Of a stretch of 64,000 bases of DNA, positions 23,301 to 37,200 are shown piece by piece. Within the stretch, counting starts at the first letter, position 1; every line of letters begins with the position of its first letter. This stretch comes from Plantago major. Taxonomy: Eukaryota; Streptophyta; Magnoliopsida; Lamiales; Plantaginaceae. The notes beneath the pieces were generated by a model, which was not told the origin of the DNA, did not search any database, and worked only from the letters and a program-made list of their open reading frames with translations. The stretch lies in contig CM048841.1 of the NCBI GenBank assembly GCA_026545765.1, positions 104,815,542 to 104,879,541 of the forward strand. Reading direction: 5' to 3'. A program made the translations under genes and the position numbers.

Positions 23301-26300
23301 AGGACCATTTTAGTTATCTAATTGATGAACCATGCAGCAGAGATCAGGTTAAGCATTTATTCTACTTAGTTTGCAATATGTATCACTGAACTAAGCCGCA
23401 CGCGCACGCACTCAGGCACACACACACACTAATCCGATGATATTAAACATTCATTAGCATTTTCATGGCCTTCACTTGCCTGGAATTCTATGCAATTTAC
23501 AAGCATATGTTCCCCTTACTGAAATATAGGAATAGAAAAACAGCACGTTTAATTGTTTATGATCAGGCAATTCCATATATGATCATTAAAATTAGAATAA
23601 ACAGCTGTCACTTACGGGTCAGCACGGTTGAGTCTACAAATTGCACAGAAAAAATTCTTCGGATGAATTGGTGGGGTGCCCTCCACGGGTTTCTCAGGAA
23701 TTATTACACATGCCATATGCTGCCATACACTGCACCTAGAATCTTCACACTGCAATAATAGATAGTTAAAACATTAAACCAAGAAGATGAACTAGAATGC
23801 GAGAACTATATGCCCACATCTAAACCACCAACAACAGGACATGGAATAGCAGTCCAAGCTGATGATTAATAATAGAACTCCAACAGCTGGAAATGTATTT
23901 GCACCTTTATCATTGAATCTGTAGCTAATGTATTTCCACAGAGACAGCGCATTGTTTGCTTTTGATAAGAATCTTCACTCTCCTCTTTAACCTTTACATG
24001 TGTACTATCTGAGACGCCTTCTTTTGATGCCACCTCAGCCACACCAGTAGCCTTCATTTTTCTAAAATAGGAACAGAGAAAATGTGTATGGAGTACTTCT
24101 TGGAAAAAAAAAAAGAGTTTCCTAAACACTAGGAATAATACTTCATTGAGATATGAAAATATGTGGCAATGATCGCTTTAATTATGCATATAGTACATGG
24201 ATGGTAAGACAGAAACCTGGGTATAAAGAGACTCAGTACATATAGCTTCAAGCTGTATCAGCAGGTATAAATCATTTTTGGAATCTGACGATCTCTACTG
24301 GGTAAGCTAATCGGATGTTCTGTATTTGAATTTTGAATAAAAAATCGTAATCTGACTATATGTTGGTCCATACACTGCCAGGAGAATATGACATTGGCTG
24401 CAGCAAGAGTAAGGCACTGGAAGACTTGAATCGGCAAAGATCAAGTGATAACTTGGCAGTAGCGAAAGATAGCATAGTTTTGAAAAATAGATTGGTCCAA
24501 ACTTGGTAAACCCAGAATTGGAATTTTCCTTTTGAAGTTATGTAATAGGATTATGTCCTTGAAGGCAAAGTTGTTCGCGGGGGTCTTATAAACCCCCGTA
24601 AGAATTTGATTATTATATATAAAATTGAGATCCATCTCCTTTTATCAAAAAAAAAAAAAAAAAGGAAGTGAGTAATCTGTACTTATATGCAAACAAATGA
24701 AAACCTAAAAGGAAGAATTGTTCTGGAAGAATTTCATCAAGTTACGTGCATAAGGTAGATGAATAAACCTGTAAGTGTCGTCAACTAGCTTTGCCACTTG
24801 CTCCTTAACACAGCGTTTTTTGGCCCATAATCCTGAAACTGCAGAGTACAATATTATGTTTCATCTATACTTTGTAACTTCAGAAATTGGCAGGTACCAA
24901 AGTGTGATACAATCAGATAACATTTGAACCACATCATTTTTCGAGTATAAGGGATGGTTGGAGCTCTAACGAAGTGCCATGATTCCAACTGCAGAGTATG
25001 ATATTAGGTTTCATCTATACCCTGTAACTTCAGAAAATGGCAGAAACCAAACTGTGATATAATCAGATAACATTTTGAATCACATCATTTTTGAAGTATA
25101 AGGGATTATTGGGGCTCTAACACAGTGCCACGATTCCTATGGGGGAGTCTTTGGTAAATCATTGGGCAAGGGTGTGAATGACTGCATGAAAGAATCCGGC
25201 AGGACTCAGGAGGTAGGTGATGAGTTGAATATTAAATTTTAGTACAAAGGTTGTTGTGGGATTAACCAATTCAAATGACCTCTCGCATAATTTAATATCA
25301 CAAATAATCTGGAGGCCAATGTAAATTTAGATGTTACAACCGAAACACTTGTTGGAGTGTGGCTTTCAGAAGGGTTTGCATGGTTGGGAAACTAGAATAC
25401 GTAAGCCTGCATATTATTCTATATGTTATTTGAGACACTTTCCCGTCCCAAAATAAATGAGCCATTACGCATGTTTTAAGAAACTCACATAAAGTAATCG
25501 TATAATATTGTAAGTGGCATATCGGGTGTTCTTTAAATATATAATGAGCAACGAATAGATCAAGGTAAAGTGGGTGAATTGTCTTAGACCACATCCACAT
25601 GAATAAACTAATATAAACATTCCATTTTTGGAATGTGTTATTTCTAATGGTGCACCAAGGAAAGGTGTGTCGTATGTTTGGGATGGGTATATGTGAGATC
25701 ACCTTTCAAAGAACAACGAGCATCATACCAAGATGCAGTTAGAGACATGATTTCTTAGACTGTTTGTCCTGACTCATATTATAACACTAATAGATAAAAG
25801 TAACTGATTTCGAGATAATACACCCTTTCTATTGACAAAAGAGAGGGCAGGTGCCTCTTATAATTAGATTTAACGGAATAATAAGGCAGTAACTTCCTGA
25901 ACTATTCTTTCTGCAACAAACGTGCAGGTAAATAGTTTTCTAAAGTCTAAACCATTTAGGCTCTCAACTTGGGCAGTTCATTGCTCTTGAACTCATGACC
26001 ATAAAAGTTATTGATAGATGTATTAGTTTTGAATTTTGATCATAAGAAGAAACTAAAGAGTAAAGAGGGTTAAAAAATACATTTAAATATACACCACAGG
26101 AAATCACAAGGATAGAAGTATCTGGAGGCATATAAAACAAATCACTGAGGTGAACAAAGGAGTTGTCTAGTCAAAAAAGAGAAATGCAGATCAACATACA
26201 ACATCAATAGCGGCGGAGGCGAAATCAACAAAAAAAAAAAAAAAAAAAAGCAATCCATCTCATCAAACAGTTTCGGGTTTTAGCACCAAATTCCAATGGA

Positions 26301-28855
26301 ATGGATAAAAATGGACATCTATCTTACAAGCACAATGATAATCATGAAATCTAAACTTGTCCTGAGTCAAATTTTGGATATATAAATATAAGCAAGGATG
26401 GCTTCATCATTTACCTCGCTCATCGGAGAGAATGGCCAATATTCGATCAATGAGGTCCTGCATGGAACCCGTCAGGGCAAGCCATTAAATATCTTTTATT
26501 TGAACATGTTATAGAGCCAGTATGCTAATTTGAATCAAAAAAATATCTTAAAAGGGTACTGATAGAGTGACAGTAATGTTTAACAGTAAATATAGGTGTT
26601 GTTGCCCTCATATTACTATTCAAAACAGAATTTGAAGCAAACGCAATGGAATGTATGGTTCCAAATTTCTAAGCATAAGAAAACATTTTATACTAGGTGT
26701 TGATGATCAACTGTCAACAAGAAGAGGAAAAACAAAAAAGAGAGAGAAAACGCATGGGACAAGGCAGAAACCAGGATTAACATAAATAATGACTTCTGAA
26801 TCTGTGAAGGGAAAGAGTAACTGGTTGTTTGTTCTAAATTCAGTTAAAACATCTTCCAAGTCAAACGAAACGAAGGAGGTGAGGCTGGTGGCGTGATAAG
26901 ACTAAACACAACAATTCGTCAACATTGAAAAAACTAACCTGCTTCTTTCCCTGCTTTGACAGCCCTAGTTGTGTGAGAATATCCTTGAGTTCCTTTATCC
27001 GAAAATACGATAATTTATCCTGCAAGACACACCAAAATTTGAATCATTTGCCATTAGCACAAAGAATCACCACCCTTGTTATAATAGGACTAATACAGGA
27101 GGAATGTATGTCAAGATAGAAAGAAGTCAGCTACGAGATACACAATTAAACTTGTCCGGTAAGGGATATACTTTTTTTTTATCCAAAGTGGAAGGAAAGG
27201 AGCTATAATACCAAACAGTGCTTTAATCATGGTTCATGTACTGTATAAGCTCCACAACAGAAACTATATTTCCATTTTCCAACCTGATAAAAAAAATTGG
27301 ACAGAATGGACCTCATTTTTTTTCCTGGCATCCCTCTCTATCTCCTTTCTTTAGGCACAAATAAAACCATGTGATTTATAGACTAAGTGACCAGAAAAGA
27401 CCATCATTTCAGGTGCTGGACCAAAAACCAGCTAGACAGTAGAGCTTCATGTGAATCTTTTTCTTTTTCTTTTTTGCTTTACACACAGAATCCGTGAATG
27501 AATATATTGAAACGGCCTCTGACAATTGAACTAATAGTTCATGATGCTTGAAAGTGAAACGAGGGAGAAAAGTAAATGAGATAAGTATTTTGAGCTTCCT
27601 TCATGTGAATTAGAAAAGACAAGAAAAAGGCGAGAGAGAAAAAAATATTGTTCCCGTGTCTATCCATTCAATTTCTTTTACTTGTATTTTCATTTGACAT
27701 ATTCTGATTTCGGCTGTCTTGTTCCCATTGCATTCTTTGTGTGTCAGTGCGTAAACGTTAGGGCAAGATAAATTATTACCTATGTCGCATGAATGTGGAG
27801 TACCACGATATGGATGCTGGGATATGTGGTTTTCAAAATATGCAGGTAAACTATACCCCAAGCCCAAGGATATATCCATTTATTGATATTTTGTTATATA
27901 CTCTACACGTTGACTGCTTTATAAATAATTTTCAATAAGATTAGAGTATCTTAAATGTTATTAAAAAGTATAGCTACTTTAATTTATATTATAAATCTAA
28001 TAATTGTTGAAAATTTGAAATAAGTCAAATTCACACAAATAGAACACATGGAGATATATTTATTAATAAATATGTATGTGCATATAATTTATTTTTAATT
28101 ATTCAATATTAAAACCTGTCACTTGGTGTGTTGGATATAACCGATAATGTTATCGTACCCATTCATGTATCCTACACTGGGACGTGTGACTTTTTTGGTG
28201 TATTCATTTTATGCATTATAAATTATTACTCTGTTATAAAGTGAGCCTGCAGCTACACACTAGACAATCTTTTTTCCATCTTTTTCAATCCCAGAAATGT
28301 CCGAATTTTAATTAAACTCTGTCTGTACCAAGAGAACATCCTTGACATAACCAGCTTAAACTAGCTCCCTCCAAATCCCAACAATAAGACAAATGAAGCC
28401 TATGAGGAATTTTAAAACCCTGCATAGAAACAGCATAAAAAAGGTCACGGACCAGGCAGGTGGTGCACTTATAATTTGAGTTCCCATACTAGCTCATTTC
28501 TTACACTGCCAATGTGAAATAATAAATTCTGTAAATACCCTATCATACATATTTCTGCATTGATCAACCAGTCATCCATGATCAACTTGATCACCGACCA
28601 CCTGAAGCCATTTATAATTTCTCACGGTGACAATATGTAGACCCAACAGAATGTGAATAGACCACACATTTCCATTGTTAGCTACCATCACAATAGTCGT
28701 GCAGACGAAATTCTCAATATTCGATGATTGGAGTCCCTTCCAACTTTAGTGCAAAACAGTTCAAACAACAAAAACCAAAAACTACCTCCTGCAAAAACCA
28801 ACATTAGAAAATTCACAAAATGATATTTCACCTTGTGACTCGACGCCATGTCCAT
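17349..28855 (-). CDS. SIZ1: SIZ1, SUMO E3 ligase (SAP, PHD, PINIT, SP-RING)
   Basis: Sixteen coding exons in transcript order: 28855-28832, 27019-26939, 26457-26415, 24832-24769, 24061-23905, 23749-23616, 23170-23102, 22535-22448, 22311-22236, 21525-21452, 20446-20339, 20064-19903, 19709-19605, 19389-19309, 19213-18007, 17473-17349. The 2598 nt encode 865 aa, close to known plant SIZ1. A SAP helix pair lies near residues 9-48 and a PHD finger near 104-165 (MRCLCGN ... [13 protein letters not shown]), followed by the PINIT region. The SP-RING includes CVHMGC (375-380) and WQCPIC (C398, C401). A SUMO-interacting motif, [10 protein letters not shown], begins near 597. SIZ1 is a nuclear PIAS-type ligase that moves SUMO from the E2 SCE1 to substrates in phosphate, cold, ABA and immunity responses. 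The intron splitting the SP-RING has a GC donor. Confidence 0.95.
19390..19604 (-). other. GC-AG intron splitting the SP-RING codons of SIZ1
   Basis: The upstream exon ends in AAG (minus strand) and is followed by GCAAGTAC; the acceptor is GATGCAG. Only the GC donor joins RSRK to WQCPIC in frame. A nearby GT five bases inside would shift the frame. Confidence 0.85.
20995..21268. mobile_element. Stowaway-like MITE in a SIZ1 intron
   Basis: The left end TACTCCCTCCCATTTTTTATAG is the standard start of these elements. The right end (ATATCTTATATAATAAATTGGAG) is a decayed complement of it. AT-rich interior, no coding. Confidence 0.5.
21643..21920. mobile_element. Stowaway-like MITE in a SIZ1 intron
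   Basis: TACTCCCTCCGCCCCGCCC at 21643 pairs with GGGCAGGGCAGGAGAGAATA-like sequence ending at 21920, both next to TA/AT. The interior includes the usual TTTACTTTATTAATACC stretch. Confidence 0.6.
24837..25138 (-). repeat. Tandem duplication of about 151 bp in a SIZ1 intron
   Basis: Two direct units (about 24837-24987 and 24988-25138). Both contain CTGCAGAGTA, TTTCATCTATAC, AATCAGATAACATTT and GTGCCA-GATTCC landmarks in the same order. Identity by eye is high but not perfect. Confidence 0.85.
25436..25692. mobile_element. Stowaway-like MITE in a SIZ1 intron
   Basis: CACTTTCCCGTCCCAAAAT at the left pairs with GTTTGGGATGGGTATATG at the right in inverted orientation. About 257 bp, non-coding. 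Confidence 0.55.
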
Positions 28856-28879
28856 CGCCGCCAGCAGTAAAAAAACACC

Positions 28880-29157
28880 CTGCCTCAGCAGAATCAGCCA
28901 ATGGATCAATCTAAACCCTCGCAACAAGGTCCATTCACCGACTCTCAACTGAACAGCTGAATCAATAACCAAAACATACATATAACCTATAATTAGAATT
29001 ATAACCAACGGAAAAGCTAAAAAATCAACTCATTCTTCATCATGCACGAAATTAAAAAACAAACAAACAAACGGAAATTACAGACGATCAAACACAACCG
29101 AAGATTGATTCAATTTCGAGTGGAACAGAACTTGAAATCGATGGATAGAGTCCATAC
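28880..29157 (-). other. Possible 5' UTR intron of SIZ1
   Basis: On the minus strand CTCAG is followed by GTATGG at 29157, and a GAGGCAG acceptor lies at 28880, 24 nt upstream of the ATG. This would give a short leader on exon 1 and a 278-bp UTR intron. Inferred from splice consensus only. Confidence 0.4.
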
Positions 29158-29367
29158 CTGAGGCCAGTAGAGAGTGAGAAAAGATAACCAAATGAATATA
29201 GGGTTTTTCTCACACAATGGCAGTGAATTTGTGTGGGTGTTTTTGTTCCTTTTGACCTCTGAATTCATTGGGAAGGAAGAAGAACCAATTACGGACGTCT
29301 CGTTGGTTTATGGAATTGGGTTAAATGTGTGCAGACACGTCCGGGTATGGATTCGCTGCCCTCATGT

Positions 29368-29375
29368 CCACGTGT
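29368..29375. promoter_or_regulatory. G-box / ABRE-like motif upstream of SIZ1
   Basis: CCACGTGT, a CACGTG core, lies about 510 bp before the SIZ1 ATG. bZIP or bHLH binding is possible, but a single 6-bp core has low specificity. Confidence 0.25.
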
Positions 29376-31265
29376 AGATACATGGTTTTATTTACTTATC
29401 GCACGGTTAAGCGTGATAAACGAGCTCGCGGCAATTAGTGTCTTTCTTTTCATTTTTACATTTTATAGTCAATCAACCTTAATTATGATTATGAATTAAT
29501 CATAAACTATAAACTGTAGTGATATAATGTTCAATAAACTTACACAATGAAAAGTTAGGACGCAAAGTTTCATATTGAAATTTTGTTAAATATTTTACCA
29601 TTATAGTTTAAAATTAATTCATAAACAATATCAAGGTCGGTTGACCAAATAATGTATGACGGGGATAACTACTTCAGAGGGAATATGATTATTTTCTTGT
29701 TAGCCTTCAATTGAGAATGTTCACGGTGAGAGCCGAGTAATGCCTTCAAATGTGTAATTTAATAGCATTTGGTGGTAACTCACTCGACTTGTAAGGGTTG
29801 GATCTCAACCTAATAGGAGCCAAGGCGCTACAAATTCAAACCAAGTCCAATATGTGTATAAGTTTTGTTCAAACAAAGCTTGCCTGCAATGAGAACGTTG
29901 CATCATTAATAATAATATCCTTAAATAAACAAGGTTGATATTTATTTTCGTGAATTTGTTTATAAACTTTCCATAGTTAGAGCTTGGAAGTAATATGAAT
30001 GACAACAAAGAATACATAAAGAAACAAAGGAGAATGATCAACCTCTTATGCTTGTTATTGTTCTCTGGTTAGTATACTAGCTCACGCCTTAGGCCGATCC
30101 AAATGATATAGATTTGAAAATTTGAATCATGCCCAAGCAAAATCATCGGATCAATTCTTATCAAGTTTCATAACGAAAACAATTAAGCATGTCACTCCAA
30201 GCTCTCATATCCAACTACTATCATTCTTCAGTACTCTAGTTCAAAACCATAATCATTATTTGCAGGGGCAGACCTGGTCATTTTTTCGATAATTTAAGAT
30301 TTCGACTCTCAAACCTTCCAAATAATCCAATAGTAGTATATAGTTTCACCCCGCGAGCTTAAAATTCTAGGTTCACCCATGACTATTTGAGTCGGGGCCA
30401 CAAGAGTCAACCCTTTCAGCTATCTTTAATGGACATCTGGCTCAAACGACTTTCTATTCAGATTTGAGATTTTAGGAAAAGATAAGAGAAAAGGTCAAAC
30501 TTGATGAAATATCTGCAACTTTACTTGTCGGGCGACGGTACTAGGGTGTCGTGTGAAACTTGGAGGTTTATGTCATGTCACACACCACAAATGTGGTCTT
30601 CCTCATTGGAGAGCACTGCAAAAAAACAAATTGGTATTATTAAAATGAATTCATTCAAACACCAAAAGCACTCTCTTTTCTCACCTTTTGGCCGCCCTTC
30701 CCATTCACTCTCAGTAATCATGATGAATACATATATCATGTTAGTATTAGATCAAGTATGCATAAAATTGTAATGTAAACATTTTCTTTTAATGACGTTG
30801 TAAACCTACAGCTGCTACCATTTGGACGCACACCGAAAAAATTACGATCTAATATAATAGACTGTGGATCACGTATGCCAGGTTAAATCACAATTAGTTT
30901 AGACTTAAAATGTAAACAAGTTTCGTTCAGGTTGTAACTTGCACCGTCGCACGTACAGGTAAATTTAATTTTATACGTAATAATGATAAATCGTATAATT
31001 ACATCGAAGTCCCCAACATTTGATCAATTTCAGCATTACCTTTACCTATGGACAAATTTCGAAGTACTAACATGCTGCATGCATCGCATTCCATTCCATT
31101 AAACATTAGTCACAAAGATTAAAGTTATTCTACTGTCCTGTATCAGACCAGCTGAACAGTGGACAATTTATTTGTATAAATACTCTGCCAAAACCTATGC
31201 TACAAAATTGTTCCCTTCATCTATAACTCTTTACATGCTTACGTATAACCTGTAACATATTCCGC
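29376..31265. other. Intergenic region between SIZ1 and tRNA ligase
   Basis: AT-rich. Contains one clear MITE (29466-29647) and no recognisable gene. A stretch near 29765-29810 has a weak resemblance to a tRNA-derived head (GTGGTAACTCACTCGACT...GGTTGGATC) but its box B is poor. Confidence 0.5.
29466..29647. mobile_element. Short MITE with 46-bp terminal inverted repeats
   Basis: The left arm, starting TAGTCAATCAACCTT and running through ATGAATTAATCATAAACTATA, pairs with a right arm starting TATAGTTTAAAATTAATTCAT and ending AAGGTCGGTTGACCA. Total about 182 bp. It lies upstream of SIZ1. Confidence 0.75.
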
Positions 31266-34200
31266 TCAATAGAATTCCAGAGTTCCTATAATTCTAACTG
31301 GCGGGTTGATTTCCACACGATTAGCCTTCCCTTCTGAGAATAAATGTGGCAACAAATTTGCGTCTTTAGCCTGAACTCCTTCAGCGGTCCATAGGGTCAC
31401 ATGTGGCCATTCATTTTTTGTGCTTAATTTTTCTCCATCAACTATGCCTGGATCAGCCTCCAATGCTGCCAGCTTGTCTGAGAATAATAGGGCTGTCATA
31501 TGAATCACGCGTTTGGTGGAGATAGGGACCATAGTTTGCGACTCTTGATTACATGACTTCTCTTGTGAGCAAGAGTCACATGAGCCTTCTGAAAGCTGCT
31601 CTTCAAATTACTTTTCCTGAGCAAATCTTCTACATTTGAGTCCTTTCCACCTAACTGTTACAGTGGTAAATCGTTAGAACTTATAACTCGAGCTGGTACA
31701 TGTATGCAGTACAGAACCTTAAAAATACAGGTAATCCACAGACACACATTACAAGAATGTCAACCAAAACATTTATGAAATATACTAGCAAAATTAGGAA
31801 ACCAATAGGGTATCTCAAGAGCATAGATATCACGAGTCACTGCTCTACGATAAGTCATTCCTTAAGTTTCATTAACATCAGTCAGGGCTGTGTGTGATGT
31901 ATACTGGTAATCTATGGAGCTTGACTGTATAGTTACTCTATATTTGTGGGGCATGTATAATGCAACTGTCGACTCTTGGGAAAGGCTGACACCATTGAAA
32001 CTGCAGGGATTGTAAGATCAACTTTAATGGTTTTAATTGATAATATCTCCACATGCCTCAAAATGTCCACACCCAGGACTAAATGAGTCCACACTAACTT
32101 CGTGGTACATATTTATAGTTATTGAATATGCTGCCTTCTTGAATGCCAGAGTCAGGGCACAGTAGAAGATCATTAAGATGCAAAAACAAATGAGTAATAG
32201 CATTAACTTACACTATCAAGAAGATCATAAATTTCTGAAACAGGCAGAGTAACAGCAGCAAAAACGATGTTCCCAAACTTCCGCTTTTCAGTACTAGGAG
32301 CTATATACTCTCCCTTAGCTACTGCTTTTAATTGTTCCAGAACCCTTTCAACAGACAATTTAAATGGGACCTGAAAATAAACAGTTAATATTAACATTCT
32401 CATGTAACAATAAGTCAATAACTGATGAGGTGCATTTAGATGATCAACAGGAACATGGGAGCAAATAAATTAATTTTCAAGAGCAACAGTTGACACCCAG
32501 AAGCAACGTAAATGGGAAAAATAAAAAAGAAAAGAACACTCACAAACCCAGGAAGTTTGATCCAAGAATAAATTGCTGACCTAATTTTTAAAGGAAAGCC
32601 AACCTAGAACATTTATTAAGGTCACCTGAATAGAATTAAGATAATCAGCACTCTCAAGCAAAGTCACACGAAGTTGCTTCTCCCATTTAACCCACTCATG
32701 TGCATATGTGCCTTTGGTTGACTCCAATCTGCCAATTATATATGAGGAATAAGCATTGTCGAACTAAAGTAAATCCATGAAAACAGATAATGTTGGAATC
32801 ATTAAGTTTTATGAACTCAGAGGTTTTAAACAATCACTTTATAATTTATCAGCTCAAAGATATATTTTCTGCTTGTGGATATCACATTTTGTGAATAAAC
32901 AATCACTTTAAAAAATCCGTGTATGTGTATGCCACTAATCTGGCATCATATTTTGTGAATAAACTAGAAGTGGGAATTGCATTTTCCATAGGCGTATTCA
33001 TCAAGACAGGCACATATAATGGAATCTTGAGAGCAGTACCATAGTGACTTTTGTAACCTGAGAGCATGACCATGATGATAATGCTATGAGTAAAGTCACA
33101 AAGTCAGAGAAGAATTCCACCTCCATTTAAACCTCAAGAAAACTCGAACAACAATTGAGACCAAATTCAAAAGAATTCTCAGCATGTATTATTTGAAGTT
33201 TCTTCGATAAATGATATCAATGGAACAAGGTACTTCCGGAATATATTACTTTCATCTTATTAACTGATCAAAATTACTCATTCTGTAAACTGGTGCATGT
33301 TGGGAATGGAAAAGCATACTATTCCAGAGTGGTTGTTAAATTTGTAATTTTGAATATTGAGATATCGAGTATAAGAATTAGACCATCTGTGAGAACTGAG
33401 AAGACATCAACATCAGTAACAAGGATCTCTCATTTGCCTATTTAGATCTCCGATAAATTACTCGACACCATATAAGTAACATGTGCTAAGCCTATTACAA
33501 AACTGCCCTTTGATCTATATCTCACAAGATTACTGCTCTCCTGTTAGTTCTAGAATGACAGATACAAACAAATATGCAACTACCTTCCATGCCTTCTGCT
33601 GTGCAATTTGTATAGATCCATCCCTTCTTCCAGAATAGACCTCACACGTTCAGGCAGAGGAGGCCTTCAAATGCAAGAGAGACAGAAAGAACTGTAAGTC
33701 AACTATGAGACAAGTTAATATGAACAAGAATGTCAGTTTTCTGAGATTATCTTTACAACTGGAAAGTTACAGTCCATGAAAAACCTCTAAAGATCTATTA
33801 AAACCCACAAACCTGTCTGGTTCTAGTAAAGGCATTTTCACAAGCGAGCCGAAACGTTCTATTAACTCCGTCTCAAACTCTATGCGGCTCTGTAGACAAA
33901 AGAAACATTGTGAAGATATGTGGAAACAAAATGAGATAATTGCCACATTAATGAGAATAGCAGTACCTTGCCATCATACAGATTATAGAAGATTAGCAAT
34001 ACATAACCAGCATTTGGAGATGACTTGTCAAGATTCCCCTAGAAGTCCAAAGAGGAAGATGGAACTATAACATTATTATTTAACATTCTAAATGAGGAGA
34101 GTGACCAAGACCAGAGAAACAACATCAACAATTACAGGATGGTCAGCACGGTGAAGCACTCTGAATATGAAGACGGCAAGAGCATCCAGAGAGAATGGAT

Positions 34201-37200
34201 TTGAGTCCGTTCCTGCACAGCATTTCAAGGACAAATGAAATAGGTTAATCAGCCTGTAGCTTACTGTAAGCAAAGATAAGCAGCACCTGGGGAGGGGGTG
34301 ATACAACAGCCAGACATGTGCATGCTCACTTATTTTTTATGCAAAATTGCAAACATCCAAGAACATTCTCAATGTGATGCAATATGTACAAATAAAAGTA
34401 CAGAGTAACACAGCTGTCAGACAATCAGAATGCAAAAGAAAATTCATAAGGAAACATGGAATGAAACTCCAAAAGGTCACTGTGTCAAGTTCATCCAAGG
34501 AAAAAGAGAAACAGGTTTGAATGCACGGGGTTGAGGCATGTGGCAATATTTTACAGAAACACAAAGCAATTCTGCAAAAGTATATTGTATATAAAATAAT
34601 TTCAGAAACAACAAACTTTGCATTGCATATGGTGTACAATATATTGTGCTGATTTCAATTGGAGATATCCAAATCAGTTAAGAAGATAGACCATGTACTC
34701 TAGTACTTACAATTACAAATATAAAAAATGAACTAAAGGATCATAGGAATTGATGATTTGGTATACAGAGTGCATCCAGATCTTGATGGAGGGGAAACAG
34801 AAATATAATAGGATTCTAATGCTGATGTATATTACATACTTCATTTAAAGATAAGAATAAAACCTTAGACACAATATATCATCTAATAGCACCTGTTTCA
34901 TTAGAGTTACAGATTGACAAGCGCCAGATAATCAGGTATTAAAAAAGTCCGTACACCCAGTAAATTTAAGTAAGAGATAATGAAGAGTTCCACTAGAGAA
35001 AAATGAACCTTCAGAGTCTGGTACAACTGGAATAGCAGTTGTTTTTGTGGTCCGACACATGTCCCCAATCTGCAGTTGGACATTTATATTGTAGATAGTA
35101 AGAAATTACACAAGTTGTATACATTCATACACCCTCGTCCTCTCTCTGCTCTGTTAAAACTTATTGGAAGTCAGTTTCCCGGGATACTGAAAAGGACATG
35201 GGAAGGAAGGAGTAATTCAAGAGAACTGCACTACATTATCCATTACCACTCTATTAAAAAGTGATGTAACGCTATAAGCACCATGTACAGACGCCATATA
35301 GTGGGGATTTACTTAACATCTAAATAAACTTCCTACCTCCCCCAATGCAGATGACCCTTTTTTTTTTTTTTTTTTTTTTTTCTTTTTGCTTGGAAAACCA
35401 TTTAGATCAATGCATATATGTGGGGGGCAGTCCAGGAAGTAAAGTACATAAATATACCTGTTTCCAAACTTCTTCATTGGGTGCATTTTTGTCAGCAAGC
35501 AGAATAGAATAAGGTTTCTTCCTGCGCTCTTCAGCAATCTTTCCCCAATATTTCCCTGAAGTATCATAGGTAAACACATTACAATAAGATAAAACTAAAA
35601 CGATTGGATGAAAGGAGGAATATCCGTCATAAAAATAAATTAGGAGCATTTAAATATCCAAGGCAAATGAAGGAAATAACTGAATAAAACGACGGAATCA
35701 TGCACCTTTGATAAGATCACCCATCAAACTATGGACAGGACGATCATCACCAAGTGATCCAGGGGCACTCAGTATCTCTTTGCATAGAGCGGACTTGGCA
35801 CAGCCAGGTATTCCTAGGAAGTGGAAATTAAGGCACAGTTCAGATAAGAAAGGTTTTGGTAAAATAAATCAGAGAACATGCAAAGAAAAAGGCAGTAACT
35901 CCTACCTGGAAAGAAGACAAGAAGGCCCTCATTCTTACGAATTGATTCCTTCACTGTCGATTTTGGCGTTGAAGGTGTGTCCCTCTCTGGCTCAAGGTCC
36001 CCCTCTTCATCTCTGCCTCCATCAATGCTGGCCAAGAAATCTTCAGCTCTTACAAAACTTCCGGCAGATCCTACCAAAGCCTGATTTCTTGCACTGCGCT
36101 TCGCATACTGTTCCAGGAAAGGCTCGGCTTCGCTAAGGTAGGTAGACGACAACAGCTGTTTGGATCCATATTTTCTACGTATAGATACAGCCCTGAAACA
36201 GAATAAAAGAGCTTAATGAATACTGTATTACTGCAAATCATTGTAATGTTACAAAATCAAGAAGTACCATTCATCCAGCATCTTGCTGAGATCTCTAGTC
36301 TTCGCTGCTGAAGTGTTCCATTTCTTCAATTGACTACAATAACCATAAAATAGTTATAGATATCATGAAAATAATATAACAAAAATGTGCATTGGGCAAC
36401 AAATCATGTTTGGATCAAGAAAGCTAATTTTGCTGCCAACTTTTCTTGGTCCTTACAAAAAGATGTATAAAATGACAAAGGTGCTTGCTCAAAAAGTGTT
36501 TTATTAGCTGGTGTTTTGAGGAAGAAATTGCCACATGTTCTCAAATGAAATCTGATGTTTATTTCTCCTGGCTCCACCTAGTAGCTAGAAAGCCTGTGTC
36601 ACATCTAAGAATTAATTATAGACTTCTTGTATGTATTTACCGTGTTAGTTTTGGATAACCTTTTGAAGAACATGTAAGAATGAGAAAAAGAAATCAAGCA
36701 CCATGAGACAATCTAACTTATTCTAAAATTTTGCTGCATCCCTAACGAGACTGTCAACTATGTATAATGCATACTCACACGCCAGACACAAACAGCTCGT
36801 TCTCCAAATATCAAATCATAATAACATTAAAGGTAGGCCCTCCAGGAAAACTAACCCAAGGTAGTAAGCCTTGTATGCAGATTCACCTTGTTTGAAAAGA
36901 ACTGACAAGCCATTCCGGATCAAAAAGGTCCGTATCTGCATATCAAGAGTTAAGAACAAAATGTAAACCATCAACTACTAGACAAAGAACCTTTAATATA
37001 GCTTAAGAGCTCCAGGATACTACAAATCACATAAAAGATTTGTGCATTTTAATCCATACACAAATATTACTATAACAATTATAGAAATAATGCAGCTAGA
37101 GACTTAGAGATAGGTGTGTTGGTGTGAAGATAGAACACTGCAACCACAACAGGCAAGTTGATATTACAATGTCATGAATCTCTGCAGTTTGCTTATGTTT

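Noticed and set aside
31505-31560. A small intron explaining the tRNA ligase frame change
   Set aside because: A GT follows the His codon, but the downstream AGs tried do not restore phase to the conserved C terminus; the plain one-base shift does, and the new frame is open throughout.
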